DNA of 64,000 nt from JBHFEI01 sp041928815. GTDB lineage: Bacteria > Pseudomonadota > Alphaproteobacteria > Rhizobiales > Rhizobiaceae. The stretch spans positions 310,001 to 374,000 of the forward strand of contig NZ_JBHFEI010000002.1 of assembly GCF_041928815.1 (NCBI RefSeq), given 5' to 3'. The first letter of the stretch is position 1, and every line of letters starts with the position of its first letter. Positions 34,677-44,071 of this stretch are shown in pieces. The notes below the pieces were generated by a model, which was not told the origin of the DNA, made no database searches, and saw only the letters and a program-made list of their open reading frames with translations. The position numbers and the translations under genes were made by a program.

Positions 34677-36121
34677 AGGAACGCGCCTTTCGAGAGAAGC
34701 CTTGAATAGAGAGCGGCGTAGCGGCCGGCGCTGCGCTCCCAGGAAACGTCGGAGGCCATGCCGCGTGCCTGCAGGCTCGACCAGAGAGCGGGATCGCGGA
34801 AGGCGGCGATCGCCCGGTCGATGGCGAGGCGAAGGCTGTCGGCCGTGACCGGCGAGAACTGGAAGCCGGTGGCGACGCCGGCCGTCAGGGCGGCCTCGTT
34901 GGCGTCTATGACGGTATCGGCGAGGCCGCCCGTGCGGCCGACGACGGGCACGCAGCCGTAGCGCAAGCCGTAGAGCTGGGTAAGGCCGCAGGGCTCGAAG
35001 CGCGACGGGATAAGGATGGCATCCGAACCGGCCTGCATCAGGTGGGAAAGCGGCTCGTCATAGCCGCGCACCATGCCGATGCGGCCCTGGTTGCGGCCGG
35101 CGGCGAGCAGCAGCCGGTCCTCGAGGTCCGCATCGCCCGAGCCGAGGATGGCGAGGCGCGCACCGCCGGCGACGATGTCGGGGATCACCTCGGCGACGAG
35201 GTCCATGCCCTTCTGCCAGGTGAGCCGGCTGATGATGCAGAAGATCGGCCCGTCGCCGCTTTCGAGGCCGAAGCGCGCCTCGACGGCGCGCCGGTTGGCG
35301 GCCCGTCCGGCAAGATCGGGCAGGCCGTAGGTCGCGGCGAGATGCGGGTCGGCGGCCGGGTTCCACACGTCGGTGTCGATGCCGTTGACGATGCCGGAGA
35401 GATCGCGGATGCGTGCGGCGAGCAGGCCCTCGAGGCCCATGCCGAACTCCGGCGTCAGGATCTCGCGGGCATAGGTCGGGCTGACGGTGGTGATCGCGCT
35501 CGCCGCCTGCATGCCGCCCTTCAGGAACGAGACGTCGCCGTAATATTCGACGAGGTCGACCGAGAACGCCTCCGGCGGCAAAGCGAGTTCGGGAAAGACG
35601 TCGCGGCCGAACTGGCCCTGGAAGGCGATGTTGTGCACGGTGAGCACCGAGGGCGTGCCGCGCGCCGGGCCGAAACGCATGTGGACGGGCGCAAGGGCCG
35701 CCTGCCAGTCATGCGCGTGGACGAGGTCCGGCCGCCAGGTGCCGAGGACGCCGCCGGCGATCTCGGCGGCGGCGAGCGACAGCGCGGAGAAACGGCGGAA
35801 ATTGTCGGGAAAGTCCTTGCCCGCCGGATCGACATAGGGGCCGCCCGGACGGTTGAACAGCGCCGGCGCGTCGAGAACGAGCAGGTCGAGCCCCGCATGG
35901 CCGGCGGCGAGGATGCGGGCGGGATGGCCGAAGAGATTGCCGAAATGGGCGACGGCCTCGGCGTCGCCGATCTTCGACAGCACGGCCGGGTAGCCCGGCA
36001 GCAGCGTGCGCATGCGCACGCCCTGGGGCTTCAGCGCCAGCGGCAGCGCGCCGGCGACGTCGGCGAGGCCTCCCGTCTTGACGAGCGGGAAGACCTCGGA
36101 GGCGACCGAGAGGATGTCCAT
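34673..36121 (-). CDS. glgA: glycogen synthase (ADP-glucose type)
   Basis: 482 aa. GT5 glycosyltransferase that adds glucose from ADP-glucose to the growing chain. The ADP-glucose contact KTGGLADVAGALP is at residues 15-27, followed by LVHAHDWQAALAP and, in the C-terminal domain, FCIISRLTWQKGMDLV and IPSRFEPCGLTQLYGLRYG. Nine bases separate it from glgC and four overlap pgm. AGGGCGG precedes the ATG. Confidence 0.96.
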   Translation of the reverse strand: MDILSVASEVFPLVKTGGLADVAGALPLALKPQGVRMRTLLPGYPAVLSKIGDAEAVAHFGNLFGHPARILAAGHAGLDLLVLDAPALFNRPGGPYVDPAGKDFPDNFRRFSALSLAAAEIAGGVLGTWRPDLVHAHDWQAALAPVHMRFGPARGTPSVLTVHNIAFQGQFGRDVFPELALPPEAFSVDLVEYYGDVSFLKGGMQAASAITTVSPTYAREILTPEFGMGLEGLLAARIRDLSGIVNGIDTDVWNPAADPHLAATYGLPDLAGRAANRRAVEARFGLESGDGPIFCIISRLTWQKGMDLVAEVIPDIVAGGARLAILGSGDADLEDRLLLAAGRNQGRIGMVRGYDEPLSHLMQAGSDAILIPSRFEPCGLTQLYGLRYGCVPVVGRTGGLADTVIDANEAALTAGVATGFQFSPVTADSLRLAIDRAIAAFRDPALWSSLQARGMASDVSWERSAGRYAALYSRLLSKGAFL

Positions 36122-36130
36122 CGTGCCGCC

Positions 36131-37390
36131 CTAGAGACCGAGCCGGTCGATCATCGGCTGGGTGATCAGGCAGATGCCGCTTTCGGTGCGGTTGAAGCGC
36201 TTGGCGTCGAGTTCCGGATCGTCGCCGACGACGAGGCCCTCGGGAATGACGACACGCGCATCGATGACGACGTTCTTCAGGATGGCATGACGGCCGATCT
36301 TGACGTTCGGCAGCACGACGGCCCCGTCGAGGCGCGAGTAGGAATTGACCCGGACACCGGTGAACAGCATGCTGCGATAGAGCGCTGCGCCGGAGATGAT
36401 GCAATCGCCGGAGACGAGCGAGGAGATCGCCGAGCCGCGCCGGTTCTCGTCGTCATGGACGAATTTCGCCGGCGGCTTGATTTCGGCGAAGGTCCAGATC
36501 GGCCAGGTGCTGTCGTAGATGTCGAGCTCCGGCGTCACATGCGTCAGGTCGACATTGGCCTGCCAGTAGGCGTCGATGGTGCCGACGTCGCGCCAGTAGG
36601 CCTCGCGTTCGAAGTCCGAGCGGACGCAGGACGTGTTGAAGCGGTGGGCGATCGCCTTACCGTTCTTGACGATGTACGGGATGATGTCCTTGCCGAAGTC
36701 GCGGCTGGAGTTCGGATCGGCGGCGTCGCGCCGCAGCAGGTCCATCAGGAACTTGGTGTGGAAGACGTAGATGCCCATCGAGGCGAGCGCCATCTCCGGA
36801 TTGCCGGGGATGCCCGGCGGATCGGCCGGCTTCTCGACGAAGGCGATGATCTGGTCCTTGTCGTCGACATGCATCACGCCGAAGCCGGTCGCCTCCATGC
36901 GCGGCACCTCGAGGCAGCCGATCGTCACATCGGCGCCGGAATCGACGTGCTGCTGCAGCATCAGCTCGTAGTCCATCTTGTAAATATGGTCGCCGGCAAG
37001 GATGACCATGTATTCGACGCCGTGGTCCTCGATGATGTCGATGTTCTGGTAGACCGCGTCGGCCGTGCCCTCGTACCACTGCGTCTCGGAGACGCGCTGG
37101 GAGGCCGGCAGGATGTCGAAGCTCTCGTTGCGCTCGGGGCGGAAGAAGTTCCAGCCGCGCTGCAGGTGGCGGATCAGCGAATGCGCCTTGTACTGGGTGG
37201 CGACGCCCATGCGGCGGATGCCGGAATTGAGCGCGTTCGACAGGGCGAAATCGATGATGCGGGCCTTGCCGCCGAAATAGACCGCGGGCTTGGCACGGCG
37301 GTCCGTCAGCTCTTTCAGCCGGCTTCCGCGCCCGCCGGCAAGCACATAGGCCATGGCGTCACGGGCGAGCGGCTGCGTACGTTTTTCCAT
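36131..37390 (-). CDS. glgC: glucose-1-phosphate adenylyltransferase
   Basis: 419 aa. Makes ADP-glucose, the committed step of glycogen synthesis. The nucleotide loop VLAGGRGSRLKELTDRRAKP and the substrate loop FGGKARIIDFALSNALNSG are near the N-terminus. A left-handed beta-helix tail follows (VNSYSRLDGAVVLPNVKIGRHAILKNVVIDARVVIPEG). GGGAGGAA lies about 8 nt before the ATG at 37390, so the upstream in-frame codon at 37426 is not used here. 98 bp separate it from glgB. Allosteric control by fructose-6-P and pyruvate is typical in this group but is not visible in sequence. Confidence 0.96.
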   Translation of the reverse strand: MEKRTQPLARDAMAYVLAGGRGSRLKELTDRRAKPAVYFGGKARIIDFALSNALNSGIRRMGVATQYKAHSLIRHLQRGWNFFRPERNESFDILPASQRVSETQWYEGTADAVYQNIDIIEDHGVEYMVILAGDHIYKMDYELMLQQHVDSGADVTIGCLEVPRMEATGFGVMHVDDKDQIIAFVEKPADPPGIPGNPEMALASMGIYVFHTKFLMDLLRRDAADPNSSRDFGKDIIPYIVKNGKAIAHRFNTSCVRSDFEREAYWRDVGTIDAYWQANVDLTHVTPELDIYDSTWPIWTFAEIKPPAKFVHDDENRRGSAISSLVSGDCIISGAALYRSMLFTGVRVNSYSRLDGAVVLPNVKIGRHAILKNVVIDARVVIPEGLVVGDDPELDAKRFNRTESGICLITQPMIDRLGL

Positions 37391-37488
37391 GATGATGTTC
37401 CTCCCGAATATCCTTGTAGATCGCATTTTTCGCCTTCACCCGCGCGAGCCGGCGAAGGGTCCTGTCCCCTCTGGCGCCGTAACCGGCG

Positions 37489-39699
37489 TCAGGCATCCTG
37501 TTCGAACATCAGCGTCGCCAGCGGCGGCAGGGTGATCACGGCGGAAATGCCGCCATTCGCGTCGGCGGTCGCCTGCACCGCGCCGCCATTGCCCTTGCCG
37601 CTGCCGCCGTAGATCTCCGCATCCGTGTTGAGGATCTCCTTCCATCGTCCCGCGACCGGCAGCCTGACCGCATAGTCCTCCCGGTAGACCGGCGTGAAAT
37701 TGCAGACGACGGCGACCATGCGCTCGCCCGGCGCCTTGCGCAGCCACGCGAAGACCGAATTGTCGCGATCGTCGGCGATCAGCCATTCGAAGCCGTCCGG
37801 CTCGCAGTCCATGCGGTGCAGCGCCGGCTTGCTGCGATAGGTGCCGTTGAGATCGCGCACCAGCCGGCGCATGCCCTCGTGCATCGGATATTCGAGCAGG
37901 TTCCAGTCGAGCCCGCGGCTTTCCGCCCATTCCTGCCACTGGGCGAATTCCTGGCCCATGAACAGAAGCTTCTTGCCGGGATAGCCCCACATGAAGCCGT
38001 AATAGGCGCGCAGATTGGCGAATTTCTGCCAGTCGTCACCGGCCATCTTGGCGATCAGCGATCCCTTGCCGTGCACGACCTCGTCATGGGAGAGCGGCAG
38101 GACGAAGTTCTCGCTGAAGGCATAGACGAGGCCGAAGGTCAGGTCGTTGTGGTGGTGCTTGCGGTGGACCGGTTCGCGGGCGAAATACTGCAGCGTGTCG
38201 TGCATGAAGCCCATGTTCCACTTGAAGCCGAAGCCAAGGCCCCCGTCATGGACAGGCGCCGACACCTTCGGCCACGAGGTCGATTCCTCGGCGATCGTCA
38301 TGATGCCGGGATGACTGCCATAGACCGCCTTGTTCATCGCCTGCAGGAAGCGCACGGCCTCGAGATTCTCGTTGCCGCCATATTCGTTCGGCACCCATTC
38401 GCCGTGCTTGCGCGAATAGTCGAGGTAGAGCATCGAGGCGACCGCGTCGACGCGCAGGCCGTCGACATGGAATTTCTCCGCCCAGTAGAGCGCGTTGTTG
38501 ACGAGGTAGGAAAAGACCTCCTGCCGGCCGAAATTGTAGATCGCCGTGTTCCAGTCGGGGTGGAAGCCCTGGCGTGGATCCTCGTGCTCGTAGAGCGCGG
38601 TGCCGTCGAACCATTTGAGCCCGTGGGCGTCGGTCGGGAAGTGGGCGGGCACCCAGTCGAGGATGACGCCGATGCCGACCTTGTGGGCGCCGTTGACGAA
38701 GCGGGCGAAGCCTTCCGGATCGCCGAAGCGTGCGGTCGGCGCATAGAGCCCGGTCGTCTGGTAGCCCCAGGACGGATCGTAGGGATGCTCGCTGACCGGC
38801 AGGAATTCGATATGGGTGAATTCCATGTCGACGCAGTAGGGGATCAGGCGATCGGCGAGTTCGTCCCAGGTGAGGAAGCCGCCGTCGCCGTGGCGCTGCC
38901 AGGAGCCGGGATGGACCTCGTAGATCGAGATCGGCTGGCGGCGGGCGTCGGCGCGCGCCCAGAATTCCCGGTGCGGCCCATCCTCCCAGACCTGCTGCAC
39001 CTCGCCGGTCGTCACCGAGGCGTTCTTCGGCCGCATCTCGGAGCGGCGGGCGAAGGGATCGGCCTTCAGCGGCAGGAGCGCGCCGTTGCGCCCGACGATC
39101 TCGTATTTGTACGCGGCGCCGACCGGCACGTCGGGCAGGAAGATCTCCCAGATGCCGGTGTCGATGCGCAGCCGCATGACATGGCGCCGCCCGTCCCAGC
39201 CGTTGAAGTCGCCGACGACCGAGACGCGCTGGGCATTCGGCGCCCAGACGGCGAAATGCATGCCGTCGACGCCCTCGTGCCGGATCGCGTGGCATCCCAT
39301 CTTGTCGAAGAGCCGCAGATGCGACCCCTCGCGGATGTAATAGTCATCCATCGGGCCGAGCACCGGCCCGAAACTGTAGGGGTCGACGACGATCCATTCG
39401 CCGCCGTCATTGCGGGCCCGGTAGCGGATGGCCTGCAGCTTGCGCAGGGACACCGCGCCTTCGAAGACGCCGGCATCGTTGACGCGCGACAGCGTACCGA
39501 TCGCCTTGCCGGCAATCGTCTCGGCCGAAACCTCGACGGCGCCGGGAATGAAACACCGGGCGACGTATCCCTTTCCGGCGGCCTGCACGCCGAGGACCGC
39601 GAAGGGATTGGCATGCGTCCCCGCCGCGATCGCCGCCACTTCCTGTTCCGGCAATGGCGGTGCCGTCGTCGATGTCCCGCTCCCCATAGGTGTCGTCAT
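37489..39699 (-). CDS. glgB: 1,4-alpha-glucan branching enzyme
   Basis: 736 aa. Domain order: an N-terminal early-set domain (NPFAVLGVQ), CBM48 (GMHFAVWAPNAQRVSVVGDFNGWDG), the amylase barrel and a C-terminal beta domain. Catalytic residues are the Asp in DGLRVDAVASMLYLDYSR, the Glu in TIAEESTSWP and the His-Asp in PLSHDEVVHGKGS. Introduces alpha-1,6 branches. The ATG at 39699 overlaps the glgP stop by 4 bp and has GGAGAGCAGG upstream; the frame is open to 39813 but only inside glgP. Confidence 0.96.
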   Translation of the reverse strand: MTTPMGSGTSTTAPPLPEQEVAAIAAGTHANPFAVLGVQAAGKGYVARCFIPGAVEVSAETIAGKAIGTLSRVNDAGVFEGAVSLRKLQAIRYRARNDGGEWIVVDPYSFGPVLGPMDDYYIREGSHLRLFDKMGCHAIRHEGVDGMHFAVWAPNAQRVSVVGDFNGWDGRRHVMRLRIDTGIWEIFLPDVPVGAAYKYEIVGRNGALLPLKADPFARRSEMRPKNASVTTGEVQQVWEDGPHREFWARADARRQPISIYEVHPGSWQRHGDGGFLTWDELADRLIPYCVDMEFTHIEFLPVSEHPYDPSWGYQTTGLYAPTARFGDPEGFARFVNGAHKVGIGVILDWVPAHFPTDAHGLKWFDGTALYEHEDPRQGFHPDWNTAIYNFGRQEVFSYLVNNALYWAEKFHVDGLRVDAVASMLYLDYSRKHGEWVPNEYGGNENLEAVRFLQAMNKAVYGSHPGIMTIAEESTSWPKVSAPVHDGGLGFGFKWNMGFMHDTLQYFAREPVHRKHHHNDLTFGLVYAFSENFVLPLSHDEVVHGKGSLIAKMAGDDWQKFANLRAYYGFMWGYPGKKLLFMGQEFAQWQEWAESRGLDWNLLEYPMHEGMRRLVRDLNGTYRSKPALHRMDCEPDGFEWLIADDRDNSVFAWLRKAPGERMVAVVCNFTPVYREDYAVRLPVAGRWKEILNTDAEIYGGSGKGNGGAVQATADANGGISAVITLPPLATLMFEQDA

Positions 39700-42158
39700 C
39701 CTGCTCTCCAGATTTCCCCCGCATATTGACGTATGGTCCGGTCCGAAGAAAACCAGCCCATGCGGGAGGTATTGAGGATCGCCTTGGCGGACCAGTCGGG
39801 AGCACGGGTCCACAGATCGTCGATGTCACGCTGCGCCTTGGCATAGGCGTCGAAGTCGGCGGCGACCATGAACCAGTCATGGTTGTAGAGGCCGTCGACG
39901 AGCCCGCTGAACCGGTTGCGGTCGTCGGGCGAGAAGACGCCGGAGGAGATCGCGGCCAGCGCCTGGGACAGTTCCCGCGAGGCCTCGATGATCGCGCGGG
40001 GATTGTGTCCTTCCGAGCGGACCTTGGTGACCTCCTCGGCGGTCATGCCGAAGATCTTGATGTTTTCCTCGCCGATCCAGTCGCGCATCTCGACATTGGC
40101 GCCGTCGAGCGTGCCGATGGTCAGGGCGCCGTTCAGCGCGAACTTCATGTTGCCCGTGCCGGACGCCTCCATGCCGGCGGTGGAGATCTGTTCCGACAGG
40201 TCGGCCGCCGGCACGATGATCTCGGCCAGAGACACGTTGTAGTTCGGGATGAAGACGACCTTCAGCAGGCCGCGCACCGCCGGATCGTTGTTGACGACGC
40301 GGGCGACGTCGTTGGCGAGCTTGATGATCAGCTTGGCGTTGTGGTAGCTCGGCGCCGCCTTGCCGGCGAAGATTTTTACGCGCGGCACCCAGTCGAGTTC
40401 CGGATGCGAGCGGATCTGGTCGTAGAGCGCGATCGCCTCGACGATGTTGAGCAGCTGCCGCTTGTATTCGTGGATGCGCTTGATCTGGATGTCGAACATC
40501 GCCGACGGATCGATCTTGATGCCCATCCGGCTCTGCACGAGCTGGGCGAGCTTCACCTTGTTCGCGCGCTTGATCGCGGTGAACTTCTCCTGGAAATCGG
40601 CCTTGGTCGCGAAGGGATCGAGCGCCTTCAGCGCCTCCGCGTCGTCCATGAAGTCGTCGCCGATCGCCTCGCGGATCAGCTTGAACAGGTCCGGATTGCA
40701 CTGCATCAGCCAGCGGCGCGGCGTGATGCCGTTGGTCTTGTTGTTGATGCGCTCGGGATAGAGCTTGTGGAGGTCGGCGAACACCGTTTCCTTCATCAGC
40801 TCGGTGTGCAGCGCCGAGACGCCGTTGATCGAATGGGAGCCGACGAAGGCGAGGTTGCCCATGCGCACGCGGCGCTCGCCGCTTTCGTCGATCAGCGAGA
40901 TGCTGCGGATCTCCTGGTCGGACGTGTCGCCCTTCTTGCGCGCCTCGATCAGCACTTTCGCGTTGATCGCGTAGACGATCTGCATGTGGCGCGGCAGCAG
41001 CCGCTCGAACAGCGGCACCGGCCAGCTCTCCAGCGCCTCGGGAAGCAGCGTGTGGTTGGTATAGGAGATGGTGCGCCGGGTGATGCTCCAGGCGGCCTCG
41101 AAATCGAGCCCGTGCACGTCGGTCAGCAGCCGGATCAGTTCGGCGACGGAGACGGCGGGATGGGTGTCGTTGAGCTGGATCGAGACCTTGTCCGGCAGCG
41201 AGGTGAAATCGGGATACTGCTGCAGGTGGCGGCGCAGGATGTCCTGGAGCGAGGCGGAGGAGAAGAAGAACTCCTGGCGCAGGCGCAGCTCCTGGCCGGC
41301 CGGCGTCGCATCGGCCGGGTAAAGCACGCGCGCGAGGCTTTCCGCCTTGTTGCTCTCGCGCAGCGCGCCGATATGGTCGCCGGCGTTGAAGGCGTCGAGC
41401 AGGATCGGGTCGATCGGCTGGGCGGTCCAGAGCCGCAGCGTGTTCACCCGCTTGCCGCGCCAGCCGACGACCGGCGTGTCGTAGGCCGTGGCGATGACGC
41501 GCTCGCCCGGCTTCCAGACGTAGCGCGTCACTTCCTCGTCGATGTTGACGGTCTCGACCGCGCCGCCGAAGCCGATCTCGTAGGAGCTTTCGCGGCGCTC
41601 GAATTCCCAGGGGTTGCCGTGGGCGAGCCAGGTCTCCGGCAGTTCCACCTGCCAGCCGTCGGCCATCTGCTGGCGGAACAGGCCGTGCACGTAGCGGATG
41701 CCATAGCCATAGGCGGGGATGTCGACGGAGGCCATCGATTCCATGAAGCAGGCGGCGAGCCGGCCGAGGCCGCCATTGCCGAGCGCCGCGTCGGCCTCGA
41801 GCAGCGCGATCGCGTCGAGGTCGACGCCGAGCGTCGTCAGCGCCTCGCGCAGTTCGTCCATCAGCCCGATATTGGTGACGGCGTCGCGCAGCAGCCGGCC
41901 GATGAGGAACTCCAGCGACAGGTAGTAAACGCGCTTGGCGTTGGTCCGGTAGGTCTTGCGCGTCGATTCCATCCAGTTGTCGGTGATGCGGTCGCGCACG
42001 ACGAGGATCGCCGCCGTCAGCCAGTCATGCGGCTTGGCGACCTTCGGGTCCTTGCCGATGCGGTAGATCAGCCTCTCGACGATTTCCCGGGCCAGATCCT
42101 CGGGCTTGGAGGTGCGCGGCGCCGCCTGCAGGAGTTCGTTGTTGGACATGCTGGTCAT
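39696..42158 (-). CDS. glgP: glycogen phosphorylase
   Basis: 820 aa. Releases glucose 1-phosphate from glycogen; PLP enzyme. The PLP lysine is in EASGTGNMKFALNGALTIGTLDGAN, and other family signatures are YYLSLEFLIGR, NGGLGRLAACFMESMAS, YGIRYVHGLF and HPAVSVAELIRLL. It is the first gene of the glg operon and its end overlaps the glgB start by 4 bp, so degradation and synthesis genes are co-expressed. An AT-rich palindrome like the LacI-type sites at eda and lacI lies 60 bp upstream. Confidence 0.97.
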   Translation of the reverse strand: MTSMSNNELLQAAPRTSKPEDLAREIVERLIYRIGKDPKVAKPHDWLTAAILVVRDRITDNWMESTRKTYRTNAKRVYYLSLEFLIGRLLRDAVTNIGLMDELREALTTLGVDLDAIALLEADAALGNGGLGRLAACFMESMASVDIPAYGYGIRYVHGLFRQQMADGWQVELPETWLAHGNPWEFERRESSYEIGFGGAVETVNIDEEVTRYVWKPGERVIATAYDTPVVGWRGKRVNTLRLWTAQPIDPILLDAFNAGDHIGALRESNKAESLARVLYPADATPAGQELRLRQEFFFSSASLQDILRRHLQQYPDFTSLPDKVSIQLNDTHPAVSVAELIRLLTDVHGLDFEAAWSITRRTISYTNHTLLPEALESWPVPLFERLLPRHMQIVYAINAKVLIEARKKGDTSDQEIRSISLIDESGERRVRMGNLAFVGSHSINGVSALHTELMKETVFADLHKLYPERINNKTNGITPRRWLMQCNPDLFKLIREAIGDDFMDDAEALKALDPFATKADFQEKFTAIKRANKVKLAQLVQSRMGIKIDPSAMFDIQIKRIHEYKRQLLNIVEAIALYDQIRSHPELDWVPRVKIFAGKAAPSYHNAKLIIKLANDVARVVNNDPAVRGLLKVVFIPNYNVSLAEIIVPAADLSEQISTAGMEASGTGNMKFALNGALTIGTLDGANVEMRDWIGEENIKIFGMTAEEVTKVRSEGHNPRAIIEASRELSQALAAISSGVFSPDDRNRFSGLVDGLYNHDWFMVAADFDAYAKAQRDIDDLWTRAPDWSAKAILNTSRMGWFSSDRTIRQYAGEIWRAG

Positions 42159-42451
42159 GGGAAACGATGTGCCTCTCGTTGCGGTTTGGGAGCCCGCCTT
42201 GCGATATACAAGCGTTATTTAAATCAATTTATGCACTGATGCGAAACGCTTGCAATACGGGATTTGCGCATGGCGGAATTTCGTCCGGGCGTAGGTCCGC
42301 GAAGCAATTCCGGTGCCATATTGCATGCGATGGTGTTCGGCGTCCCCGGCAACTGCTTGCGATCACGTTTTTTTTTTCGGCTTCGCCCGGATTTTTCCAG
42401 AAATCCGTCGCTGTTTCAGCACGCATGGCACGCGTCCGGCCGGGACTGCAC
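42159..42451 (-). other. glgP promoter region, no gene
   Basis: About 290 bp between the glgP start and the terminator of the vWA gene. It is much more AT-rich near 42205-42240 and contains a run of ten T (about 42368-42377) of unknown meaning. No open frame with a ribosome site is convincing. It must hold the promoter of the six-gene glycogen operon. Confidence 0.6.
42218..42232. promoter_or_regulatory. candidate LacI-type operator upstream of glgP
   Basis: TTTAAATCAATTTAT shares its first nine bases with the perfect palindrome in front of the lacI gene (16250-16266) and is 60 bp upstream of the glgP start, a plausible operator or promoter-overlapping place. Its right arm is imperfect. Confidence 0.4.
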
Positions 42452-42480
42452 AAAAAAGCGCCCGGCCTGGGCCGGGCGCC
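42452..42480 (-). terminator. rho-independent terminator of the TadG-like gene
   Basis: On the minus strand a 10-bp GC stem (GCGCCCGGCC with GGCCGGGCGC, 42458-42479, minimal loop) is followed by six T, 74 bp after the stop of the vWA gene. Confidence 0.88.
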
Positions 42481-42553
42481 TGGTTTGGAGGCAAAAATCG
42501 AAAGCGCATTCAAATCCTCGGCCGCGCATCCGGTCGGGGCAGGCGGCGGGCGC

Positions 42554-43798
42554 CTATTTGGTCAGCCGCGATGTCAGTTCCGTCGCCCGTTCGCCGATAT
42601 ATTTGAAGGCGGCGGTCAACTGCGCCGCGTCCTCGGCGCGGAAATAGTGGTTTGCCGAGGTCGCGCAGTAGCTGAGCAGGCTTCGTCCCCGGTCGGGGGC
42701 CATGAAGGCGACCGTGTAGACCTCGACCCGCGCCGCGCGTGCCTGATCGCACCAGCGCTTCGTCTCGGTGTCGGCGGAGCTGTAATTGTTGTCGCCGTCC
42801 GTCATGAAGACGATGAACTTGGTCGGCACCTGGCCGTTGCGGGCGCGATGAAGATTGTCTTCCGAACTGGCGCCCGAGGTTGTGAGCTTTTGATAGGCGG
42901 TCTTGAAGGCCGTGCCCGAATCCGTGCCGCCATCGGCGATCAGGGCGTTGATGTAGGTCGAGACAGCCGTCGTGCCCCAGGCGAGCGGCGTTTCCGCATA
43001 GGTGACGTCACTGTAGGAGATGCCGCCGGTGCGCACGAGCTGCGCCGTCGGGTCCGCGCCGCTCAACTGGCCGAGAAGCTGAGCGGACGCCGATTTCAGC
43101 GCTTCGATCTTCTTGATGTAGTTCGTCACGGTACGGTAGCACGTCTGATAATAATAGTAGTAACGATTTCCGACTCTATAGTAATATCCGCAGTCGTAAC
43201 TTTCCTGTTCCGTTGGCTGGCTCGCGTTGATTGTCGAGGTGGGCTCACGCATTGAGCCGGACCGGTCGAGGACGAAATACATCGACAGCGCGTTCTTCGC
43301 CTCGGTGGAGGCTTCTGCCTTGCTGTAGGAGCCGAGCGTCGTCTGGTCCTTGCCGAAGAAGCGCGTCAGGCCGTTGAAGCAGTAGGGTGCGTTGAACGAG
43401 ACTTCGACCTCGTAGCGCTTCGCGTTGCCGAGGAGGGCGGCCTGGGTAATGACGACGTCGCTGCTGTCGCCGATATTGTAGTCGCTGCCGGTGTCGGTGC
43501 CGGAGGTGCATTGCGAGCCGACGGACTGGGCTTTCAGGTATTCGCGGGCAACGGCCTTCGCCTGCGGGATCGTCGCGCCGTCCTTGACGAGTGCGGTTGC
43601 CGCCGCCAGCGACGCCGCATCGGCGGCCTCCTGGAAATCGTTTTCGACGAGAACCATCTGCGCCATGTCGATCGCGACGCCGCCGACGCCGAACACGATC
43701 GGCAGGAGGATCGCGCTCATCATGCCGAAATTGCCCCTGCGGTCGCCAAGGAAGCGGCGGGTCAGGGTCTTCGCTGAAAATCGGGACATGGTGCCCAT
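42554..43798 (-). CDS. TadG-like pilus-assembly protein with von Willebrand A domain
   Basis: 414 aa. An N-terminal TadE/TadG-type segment (RRFLGDRRGNFGMMSAILLPIVFGVGGVAIDMAQ) provides one membrane helix, and the rest faces the periplasm. The vWA metal site starts with DRSGSM (Asp178, Ser180, Ser182), continues with the DGGTDSGTAF turn, and FMTDGDNNYSS supplies the last ligands. Between the first motif and the next helix lies an insert with 10 Tyr in 21 residues (201-221) and two Cys. No other tad/cpa genes are here. Start: ATG 43798 is used; a second in-frame ATG at 43789 has a slightly better GGATGGG upstream. Confidence 0.85.
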   Translation of the reverse strand: MGTMSRFSAKTLTRRFLGDRRGNFGMMSAILLPIVFGVGGVAIDMAQMVLVENDFQEAADAASLAAATALVKDGATIPQAKAVAREYLKAQSVGSQCTSGTDTGSDYNIGDSSDVVITQAALLGNAKRYEVEVSFNAPYCFNGLTRFFGKDQTTLGSYSKAEASTEAKNALSMYFVLDRSGSMREPTSTINASQPTEQESYDCGYYYRVGNRYYYYYQTCYRTVTNYIKKIEALKSASAQLLGQLSGADPTAQLVRTGGISYSDVTYAETPLAWGTTAVSTYINALIADGGTDSGTAFKTAYQKLTTSGASSEDNLHRARNGQVPTKFIVFMTDGDNNYSSADTETKRWCDQARAARVEVYTVAFMAPDRGRSLLSYCATSANHYFRAEDAAQLTAAFKYIGERATELTSRLTK

Positions 43799-44071
43799 CC
43801 GGGTTCGACTGTGTTTCCGGATGATTATGAAAAAACTGTTGCGGTCTGCTTTCCGCGCCTCCTCGCATTTTAATCATTCCCGGGATTTTCGCCCGATCCC
43901 TGTATCCCGCGCGGTCGCAGACGATAGGCTCCCGTCCGATCGTGAGGCGTACCGGAAGCCCAGGCTTTTGATTTCAATGGGTTTCGCCGGTGCGGCAGAG
44001 GGCGGTCGCCGTACGGGTTTTCCTGTCCGCGACCTGTACCCGAATGACGCACCCGCCGTTCGTGGTCTTCC

